The notes under the pieces: generated by a model
What the model saw: only the letters and a program-made list of their open reading frames with translations
What the model was told of the DNA's origin: nothing
Databases searched by the model: none
Assembly: GCA_946479395.1 (NCBI GenBank)
Contig: CAMLFV010000098.1
Span: forward strand, 1 to 10,058
Direction of reading: 5' to 3'
Origin: an uncultured Flavobacterium sp.
GTDB lineage: Bacteria > Bacteroidota > Bacteroidia > Flavobacteriales > Flavobacteriaceae
DNA: 10,058 nt
Made by a program: the position numbers and the translations under genes
Shown: positions 1 through 7,900 of the stretch, one piece after another
Numbering within the stretch: position 1 is the stretch's first letter
Layout: each line of letters opens with the position of its first letter

Positions 1-456
1 AAAGAAGAAGAATTAAAGGATTTTAAGGGATTGAATTTTTATCCTTACAACGAAAAATTTGTGGTTAAAGCTACTTTAGAACGATTGAAAAATCAGCCGG
101 TTTTTAAAATGCCCACTTCAGGTAAAAATCAACCAAATTACAAGCGTTACGGAATTTTACATTTTACGATTAATGATCAGAAATTTCAGTTAGAAGTCTA
201 TCAAAACATCGATCTGATAAAAATGAAAGGTTACAAAAAGCATTTGTTTTTGCCTTTTATCGATGAAACCAGCGGAAATGAAACTTACGGCGCCGGACGT
301 TATCTGGATATTGAAATTCCTAAAGGAAAAGAAATTGTGTTAGATTTTAATAAAGCGTATCACCCATATTGCGCTTATACTATTGGATATTCGTGCCCGA
401 TAACGCCCGATGTGAATTTTTTGAAAACTGAAATTTTAGCCGGAGTAAAATTTTAA
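1..456 (+). CDS. DUF1684 family protein, 3' part (5' end outside window)
   Basis: The reading frame is open from base 1 and ends with TAA at 454-456, so this is the C-terminal 151 residues of a longer protein. A TTG at 31 could be read as a start, but the ten codons before it are in frame and Lys/Glu-rich, as expected inside a gene, and family members have additional N-terminal sequence. The family is recognised from the run of conserved blocks: a Tyr-Gly-Ile segment followed by a short beta strand (about 150-190), LFLPFIDETSG (about 244-276), ETYGAGRYLD (280-309), the aspartate-phenylalanine-asparagine-lysine-alanine-tyrosine block, and the closing CPITPDVNFL and AGVKF. The biochemical function of DUF1684 is not known to me. 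Many Bacteroidota members are exported, but the N-terminus is not visible here, so location cannot be judged. The next gene starts three bases after the stop, which suggests one transcript. Confidence 0.88.
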   Translation, partial: KEEELKDFKGLNFYPYNEKFVVKATLERLKNQPVFKMPTSGKNQPNYKRYGILHFTINDQKFQLEVYQNIDLIKMKGYKKHLFLPFIDETSGNETYGAGRYLDIEIPKGKEIVLDFNKAYHPYCAYTIGYSCPITPDVNFLKTEILAGVKF

Positions 457-459
457 ATT

Positions 460-1095
460 ATGCATTACAATATTCATACACATACGTTTTCAAACAATAG
501 CGAAATTGTAGAATTGGTCAATCAATATCCAAACGAAGTGAATACCGAATTACCCAATTTTACGGTTGGGATCCATCCGTGGTATCTGAACGAAAATACC
601 TTTTTAGATGATTTAACCGTGATTGAAAATGTAATTCAACTTCCTAATTGTAAAGCGGTAGGCGAGTGCGGTTTAGACAAACGGATAGAAACTTCGATAG
701 AAATTCAAAAAAAGATTTTAATTCCGCAGTTGCTTTTAGCCGAAAAATATAAAAAACCGGTAATTTTGCACTGCGTTGCGGCTTATCAGGAAATCATTGA
801 GATCAAAAAAGAATTAAATCTAATTGTACCTATGGTTATTCACGGTTTTTCAAAGAATAGTCAGGTTACCGAAAGTTTGATTAAGAACGGATTTTATTTA
901 TCGTTTGGAAAGTATCTGTTGCAAAATCCGGAATTGGAAAATGTACTGAAGACTATTCCTTTAAATCAGCTTTTTTTAGAAACCGATATGATTGATCAAA
1001 CGATTTTTGAAGTGTACAGCAAGGCAGAACGTGTTTTAAATAGAAATTTAGAACCTATAATTGAAGAAAATTATAAACGAGTTTTTAACCAGTAA
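460..1095 (+). CDS. TatD family metal-dependent hydrolase (short form)
   Basis: A 211-residue protein of the TatD branch of the amidohydrolase superfamily, whose characterised members are metal-dependent DNases acting on 3' ends. Metal-site motifs appear in order: His6-x-His8 near the N-terminus, GIHPW at 37-41, VGECGLD with Glu69, His104 in the PVILHC block, His128 in the IHGF block, and the final acid in ETD (174-176). All the usual ligand positions look filled, so the enzyme should be active. It is shorter than the roughly 260 residues of E. coli TatD; loops between the strands are trimmed, a form I associate with Bacteroidota. Substrate cannot be deduced. The ATG at 460 gives the HxH motif its normal N-terminal place and lies three bases after the upstream stop. 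The tcdA gene follows after 49 bases on the same strand. Confidence 0.9.
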   Translation: MHYNIHTHTFSNNSEIVELVNQYPNEVNTELPNFTVGIHPWYLNENTFLDDLTVIENVIQLPNCKAVGECGLDKRIETSIEIQKKILIPQLLLAEKYKKPVILHCVAAYQEIIEIKKELNLIVPMVIHGFSKNSQVTESLIKNGFYLSFGKYLLQNPELENVLKTIPLNQLFLETDMIDQTIFEVYSKAERVLNRNLEPIIEENYKRVFNQ

Positions 1096-1144
1096 AAGGG
1101 AATCGATTTTTCGATCGAAGAAATTTTACACAATTTAACATTAA

Positions 1145-1861
1145 ATGGCTGTTTGGCAAGAAAGAGCAGAATTATTATTTAAACCAGAAGGAATTGAGAT
1201 TTTAAAAAATGCAAACGTTTTAATCGTTGGTTTAGGCGGTGTAGGATCATTTGCAGCCGAATTTATTGTACGTGCAGGTGTTGGCAATGTAACAATTGTT
1301 GATGGCGATACGGTTGATATCACGAACGTTAACAGACAATTGCCCGCGTTGCATTCAACCGTTGGGCAACCAAAAGTGGAAATAGTTGGCGATAGATTAA
1401 TGGATATAAATCCGGAATTAAATTTAACGCGTGTTCAGGAATTTTTATCGCCCGAACGTGCTACCGAAATTGTTACAAAAGATTTTGATTACGTTTTAGA
1501 TTGTATCGACAGTATTACTCCAAAATTAAATCTAATTGTTGCAGCAAAAAAAGCTGGAGTAAAGGTGATTTCAAATATGGGTGCGGGCGGAAAAATGCTT
1601 GCAAGTAAAGTGGTTGTGAAAGACATTAGTAAAACCGATGTTTGTCCGCTTGCGAAAGTTATTAGAAAAAGGTTGAAGAAAATGGGAATAAGCAGCGGAG
1701 TTAAAGCCGTTTTCTCTTTAGAAAAACCAGACGAGAGCAGTTTAAAAATGACGGACGGATCGAACTTTAAAAAATCGTTTTTTGGAACAAACAGTTGGAT
1801 GCCCGGTTTATTTGGGCTTCACAGCGCCGAAACAGTAATTAGATATTTATTGAAGAGATAA
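1145..1861 (+). CDS. tcdA: tRNA threonylcarbamoyladenosine dehydratase TcdA (CsdL)
   Basis: A 238-residue E1-like (ThiF/MoeB/HesA superfamily) enzyme. TcdA uses ATP to cyclise N6-threonylcarbamoyladenosine at position 37 of ANN-decoding tRNAs into ct6A, in the cytoplasm. The nucleotide-binding loop GLGGVGS lies at 29-35, the acidic residue that contacts ribose at Asp53, the NVNRQ arginine motif at 61-65, Lys77 after the QPK turn, and the DCIDS segment at 119-123. The opening with a Trp-Gln-Glu-Arg block and the DVCPLAKVIRKRLKK segment (about 166-180) are characteristic of TcdA and unlike MoeB or ThiF. It lacks the zinc-binding cysteine pairs of MoeB. The length is slightly below that of E. 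coli TcdA (268), at the C-terminal end. ATG at 1145 begins the conserved N-terminus. A strong terminator begins directly after its stop codon. Confidence 0.93.
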   Translation: MAVWQERAELLFKPEGIEILKNANVLIVGLGGVGSFAAEFIVRAGVGNVTIVDGDTVDITNVNRQLPALHSTVGQPKVEIVGDRLMDINPELNLTRVQEFLSPERATEIVTKDFDYVLDCIDSITPKLNLIVAAKKAGVKVISNMGAGGKMLASKVVVKDISKTDVCPLAKVIRKRLKKMGISSGVKAVFSLEKPDESSLKMTDGSNFKKSFFGTNSWMPGLFGLHSAETVIRYLLKR

Positions 1862-1892
1862 AAAAATTCCTGCAAAATGCAGGAATTTTTTT
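1862..1892 (+). terminator. Intrinsic terminator after tcdA
   Basis: A perfect 13-bp hairpin with arms at 1862-1874 and 1878-1890, core TTCCTGCA / TGCAGGAA, loop AAA, and a run of seven T (1886-1892). It begins directly after the tcdA stop codon (1859-1861). The A-rich 5' arm means it could also work in the reverse direction, though no reverse gene is seen nearby. It ends the left gene cluster and implies that the A2M gene has its own promoter or depends on read-through. Confidence 0.9.
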
Positions 1893-1899
1893 GTTATAT

Positions 1900-1914
1900 T
1901 GCTTTATTAAAGCA
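1900..1914. promoter_or_regulatory. Short perfect palindrome just upstream of the A2M start
   Basis: The 15-base sequence TGCTTTATTAAAGCA is a perfect inverted repeat with 7-bp arms around one central T. It ends six bases before the ATG at 1921, in the 5' leader of the large A2M gene. It could be an operator half-site pair or a weak hairpin (6-bp stem, 3-base loop) over the ribosome landing site. AT-rich DNA produces such repeats by chance, so a role is only suggested by its position. Confidence 0.25.
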
Positions 1915-1920
1915 CTTTTA

Positions 1921-4900
1921 ATGAAACAATTAATTACACTATTTTTAGGCTTATTTTCTCTAATAAGTAATGCACAAAGTTATGAAATCCAGTGGAAAGA
2001 CGTTTACCAGTCTGAATTAAACAAGCATTACAAAACGGCAAATAGTCAAGTAGAAAAAATCTACCATAAAGCAGTTTCTGAAAACAATAGTCGTGAAATT
2101 ATTAAAACTTTTTTCTACAGAAATAAGTTAAAGGGTTATATTGAAATAAACGATTCAAACGATATTTTTAAAGATATTGATAAAGAAATTAAAAGTTTAA
2201 ATCAACCCTACAAAAGCATTTTACAAACCTATAAAGCGCAACTGTTAACAGAGTATTTTTCAAAAAATGAATATTTAATCAACGAGCTTGATAAAGTTAA
2301 AGAACCTTATAGCAAATACAATATTGAAAATTGGCGTAGTGTTGATTTTATTAATGAGATAGATAATATTTACAGTGAAGTTTTCAAAAATGAAGAATTA
2401 TTAAAAAAATCCACCGAATTTTTAGGAGAGCTTATACAGAAAGAAGAATCGGCTGAAATAAAAAATTATAAGGCTTATGAATTGCTTTGTTTCGAATGGA
2501 TTTCAATTTTTGAAAAGAGAGCTCGTCAAAATAATATATCGGTAGTTGTTCATTTAAAAGCAAGTGAAGTCCTTGATTTTACAACAAATTTTACTACTTA
2601 TAAATTTCCCGAACCTTTTTCTAAAGTGCTTGGTATATATCAAGATTTGGAGTTGCATTATGAAAAGGAAAATGATTTTTTAAAATTAGATCAGATCAAG
2701 TTAAAACGATATCAAAACTTTTCAGAGGCGTTGAATTTATCATTTGATATAAAAGATCAGCTACTTTCAAATATATTTGAAACAGTAAAAACGCGCAAAT
2801 TTAAATCTAAAGTAATTGTAGAAAAGGTAAACCTTTGGTATAATTATGGGTTAAAAAATCAAAAATCAAGTACATTTCCAAATGCAAAAACAGCTTGGGC
2901 AAAAACAGTAGAATATATACTTTCGTTAAAAGATTTTGAACTTACAACAGCAGAATCAATCTACATAAAAGATGTTTACAATACCATTACCGATAAAAAA
3001 ACAGAAACAAATTTGCCAAAGTATCTTTTAAAAAATACTGTAGATAAAGGTTTTATTCGTCTTGCAAATACTGATACACTTTTTACGAGATTTTACAAAG
3101 TTGAAAGCATACATGTTTTAAATAGTTTAAAAAATGATTCTTTAAAAAAAGAGTATGTTTTAAAACACGAACTTGCTTATGAAAAAATTACAGCTTCATT
3201 AAATAAAGAAGTAGATCATTTTGAAAAAGAGTATGAATTTTTAATTGATGGTATAGATAAAGGAAATTATTTGGCACTGACATCTCCAAACAAAGAGTTT
3301 CATTTTAAACAAAAGTTTTACAATTTTCATGATGTAATTGTCACCGATGTTGTTTTGTTTTACAAAGCCGAAGCAAAATCAATCGATTTTTATTTTTTAG
3401 ATCGCAAAACAGGAAAAGCTTTTATAAATCATAAAATAAAAATTAATGGTAAAAACTATAGAACAAATGAGTTTGGGATAGTTTCAATTAAAAAATCTAA
3501 AAAAATAACAAAAGAAGAACAAATTAAGCAAACTGAATTTTTAGTTCAGTTTCAAGATGAAGATTTTTTATTTGAAGAAGTTTGCGATTTTGATGAAGAA
3601 GAATTAATCTATAATTATCAAAATAAAAGTTATAGATATGTTGAGGAAGATGAAGAAGTAAAAATGAATTTTTTTACCGATAGAAAACTATACCGTCCCG
3701 GACAAACAATTTATTTTAAAGGTGTTTTTGCAACAATTAATCATATTAAACAAATAAAAAAGATTGTTCCTAATAAAAGATTACAAGTTGTTGCAACTGA
3801 TGATAATGGTGTGGAATTTTATAAAAAAGAATTTGTAACCAATGCTTACGGAAGTTTTGCAGATTCTATCAGTATTCTAAAAAAAGCAAATATTTCTAAA
3901 GTTAATATAACGTATGATCAGCCGACAGATTTAACAAAAGAAGAAAAGCTTTTTTGGAAAAAATATACCAATACATCAGGCGGTATTACGTTGCACGTAG
4001 AAGAATATAAGCGACCAACTTTCTCGGTTTCTCTAAACAATTTTGAAGAAAATGTATCTTACGGGCAAGAAGTTATCTTAACGGGTAAAGTTTTAAGTTA
4101 TGCAAAGGCACCAATTTCGAATGCGAAGATAAATGCCAAAATTGATTTAACTGAATATGCTACTCAACAAGATTTTTATGCTAGTTCTAAAACTTGGCAA
4201 ATAATTGAAACAACAACAGATACAGCAGGAAATTTTTCTTTAAAATTTAGTATAAAGTCAGTATCAAAAGATAGTTTAGTTTATCAACCAATCCATGATT
4301 ATAGAATTGCAATTAATGTAAAAGACGCTTCGGGAGAAGCACAAACTACTTACACAGAGCTTAAAGTAAATCATAACGACTTAATTTTAAATTTTCCTGA
4401 TTACAAAAAATTTTCTATAGATTCGGATCTTAAGTTGTATCTAAAATCAACAAATGCAAATGGTGCATTCAAGCCTGTTTCTGGAGTTTTAAAAATTATT
4501 CACAATGAATATAATAATGATTATGTTAAAAAGCGATTATGGCAAGCACCAGCCGAACAAAATATTCCTATCGAAGAATTTAAAAAGCATTTTCCAAATG
4601 AAAAATATAAACCAAATAAAGACAAGCTTGAAATAGAGGTTTATTCTGAAAAAATCAATATTACTGTAGATGAACCTTTTGTAATTGAAAAACCAGATTG
4701 GTTGTTAGCCGGTAATTATAATGTTGAATTTATTGCAGACGATAGTTTTAAAGCAGAGAAAATATATAGTAATTTTTCTGTGGTTGATCCTAATGCGTTG
4801 CCAGATGATAACCAAGTAGTGGCTTTATCGTTAAGTGACAATGCGGTAAAAAACAATGAACTTACTTTAAAAGTAAATGCAGTTTTTAATGATGTTCTAG

Positions 4901-7900
4901 TGTTTGTTCAAGTACAGCAAAATAATGATATTTTACCAACAACAACTTTTATAAGTAAAAAAGGGTTTTCTGAAATTAAGCTTCCATTAAAAGATCAAAA
5001 TACCAATCAAATTTTTGTAAAGTACTATTATGTTTACGATAATAGGGCGTATGAAAACGTAATTGAAAATGAGTACTTCGCTAGAAAAACAAAGCTGGCT
5101 AATGCAGAAGTTATTCATTTAAAAAACAGATTAATACCAAATACAAAAGAGCAGATACTTTTAAAAATTACCAATGAGGGTCAAAAGCCTTTCGTTGGCG
5201 AAATGGTTGCATCAATGCACGATATTAGTGCAGAAAGTATGCTAAATAACTATTACGACAGTAATATCTGGAATTTTTACACGGGTTATTTTTCGTATTC
5301 AGATGAGTTTAGTGAATTATATTATGATGGAGAAATAAACAGTAAACACCTGCCAAATTATAACTGGAGTACTATTTTAGATCAAAAACTATTAATAAAT
5401 TATCCACAAATTAACACGTTTGGATATAGTTTGTACGACGATTATTATGTAAGAAAACGTTATTACGACAACATAAAAAGCAGCATAATATTTACTGAAC
5501 CTAAACCGGGTTTATTACAATTATATGGCTCAGTTTACACGCAAGACGGAGATCCTATTCCTGGAGCAACTGTTATGTTAGAAGGATCAAATCAAGGCAC
5601 AGATACCGACGAAGAAGGTAATTTTATGCTGTTTGTTTCGCCGCAAGATATTTTACAAGTTATGTTTTCAGGTTTTAAATCGGTAAAATTTATAGCAGAA
5701 GATTTTAAAGGAAGAATTGTATTGATGGAAGATGATTCATTTTTTTTAAATGATGTTGTTATTGATACCTATAGAACGTCTGTACCCACATTAAGTGATT
5801 TAAGACCAATTTATGATTCAAAACAAAATATAACTAAAGAGAATATTCAGGCTATCATTAATGAAACAATTGTAGAGTTTAATTTTTCAGAAAAAGATAA
5901 TAGTACAACAGTTGTTCTACGAGGAGTTGGCTCAATAAATAACGCAGTTGAACCTATGTATGTTGTAGATGGTATTCCGGTAAGTGCAGAACGTTTTAGA
6001 AGTTTAGCTTTTAGCGATATTAATAATATTTCGGTTTTAAAAGATAGTGGAGCCACTGCTATTTATGGAAACCGAGGCGCAAACGGCGTAATACTTATTA
6101 CAACCAAAAAAGGAGATCTTACCGATATGACCGATGTTATGATTCGTAAAAATTTAAAAGAAACAGCATTTTTTAAACCTTTCATTTATCTTAATAAGAA
6201 CAATTTATACGAAATAAATTATACAGTTCCAGAAAGTTTAACAGAATGGAAATTTAGAGCATTAACACACAATAAAAATGCCGAAGTAAGTTATTTGGAA
6301 ACCAGTATTTTTACGCAGAAAGACGTAACCATTCAACCAAATATGCCTCGTTTTTTACGTGAAGGCGATCAGGCTGTACTGCGCGCGCGGGTTTCAAATG
6401 TTTCCGATCAAATGCAAAGCGGTAAAGTTTTAATTCAATTTAAAAATGCGTTGACTGAAGAAAATTTAGATAATATAATTCTTTCAGAAAGTTTACAAGA
6501 TGTTCAAATTCCACCCAATGCATCAACATTTGTTGAATGGAATATTAAAGTTCCTGATAATTTGCAAGGGTTACAATACGTAGTATCGATTAAAACCGCA
6601 GAATATTCAGACGGCGAACAAGCTATAATTCCTATATTGAGTAAAAAGCAGTTTGTTTCTGAAAATTTACCTGTTTGGCAATTGGGTAATACAACAAAAA
6701 AATATCAACTATCAGCATTAGATAATGCCACAGATAAAACAAATGTTAATTATTCTATTCAGTTATCATCTAATGACTCTTGGTACGTATTAAATAAATT
6801 ACCGTATCTTTTAAATTATCCTCATGAGTGTACAGAACAATTGGCTTCAAAATATTTTGCCAATCAATTAGCTTTAAAAATTCTAAACGAGAATAAAGAA
6901 ATTCAAAAAATATTTCAAGACTGGGCTAGTACAGACAATACAAAATGGGATAATGATGTAAGGCTTAAAGAAATAATAGAGAATGAATCACCTTGGTTAA
7001 AAGAATTGTTATCAACTAAAGAACGTAAACAAAAACTTGCAAATTTTTTTTATAAAGATGTTTTGCAGAAATCAAGCAGTGATTTAATACAGAAAATAAT
7101 TTCACGCCAAAATGAAAATGGTGGATTTGGTTGGTTTTCAAAAGAAAACGATGATTTTTTAGTTACGCTACAGGTATTACAAACATTTAAACAATTAAAT
7201 GAATTGAATGTAGATTGGAATCAGGCAGAATATAACCAAACAATTAATTCGGCAATTCTTTATTTAGATGCTATTTTGTTTAAAGAGAATGATGTAAAAT
7301 CGGTGTCGGTTGAAAAATGGGTAGATTATATGTATTTAAGAACCTATTTTAAGCCTCAAGTACCTGTCGCAAATAATCTGGTTGAAAAATGGAATAAGAT
7401 CTTGGAAATTCTTGAAAAAGATTGGCTTGAAGCCGATGTTACTTGTAAATCAAAAGCTGCAATTATATTTAAAAATGAAGGAAATACAGATTTAGCAAAT
7501 AAGATTATCAAGCAGTTAAATGAATCTGCAATTACTGATGAATCTTTAGGAATGTATTGGAAAACAACATCAAATGCCATTTCATTTTGGAGCACACCTG
7601 CAGAAGAACAGTCTTACGCTATTGAAGCTTTTAAAAAGAATAATCAGGAAAATACTAAATTACTTTCCTTAAAATCGAGATTGTTAAATCAAAGTAATTA
7701 TGATAGTTTTGGATCTACAAAAGCCACTGTTAATAGTATATATGCATATTTATTAGGAAATGAAAAAGCAGATGAAAAAAGTACTATTTACATATCCGAT
7801 AAGCAAAATAAATCAATAGATACAGAAAACAAGAATTTAGAAGAATATGGAATTTATGATATTAATTTTAGTAAAGATGCTATAACTTCTAATCTAAAGG

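Noticed and set aside
1102..1115. Hairpin ATCGA/TCGAT between the TatD gene and tcdA
   Set aside because: The stem is only five base pairs and no T tract follows, so it is unlikely to terminate transcription.
1141..1323. Minus-strand open frame inside tcdA
   Set aside because: It lies opposite conserved TcdA motifs and has no recognisable protein features.
1145..1861. MoeB or ThiF identity for the E1-like enzyme
   Set aside because: The zinc cysteine pairs are absent and the DVCPLAKVIRKRLKK block and N-terminus are of TcdA type.
1891..1920. N-terminal extension of the A2M gene from a TTG at 1891
   Set aside because: The TTG is part of the terminator T-run, and starting at ATG 1921 places a normal signal peptide at the N-terminus.
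5847..6056. Minus-strand open frame opposite the plug domain
   Set aside because: The plus strand carries clear conserved plug motifs; the reverse translation resembles nothing known to me.
5515..6120. Separate TonB-dependent receptor gene or pseudogene
   Set aside because: The frame runs without stop from A2M sequence through the plug and back into A2M sequence, and no barrel is encoded.
7356..7595. Minus-strand open frame opposite the toroid domain
   Set aside because: It lies opposite the coding sequence of the A2M thioester domain, without its own start context or motifs.
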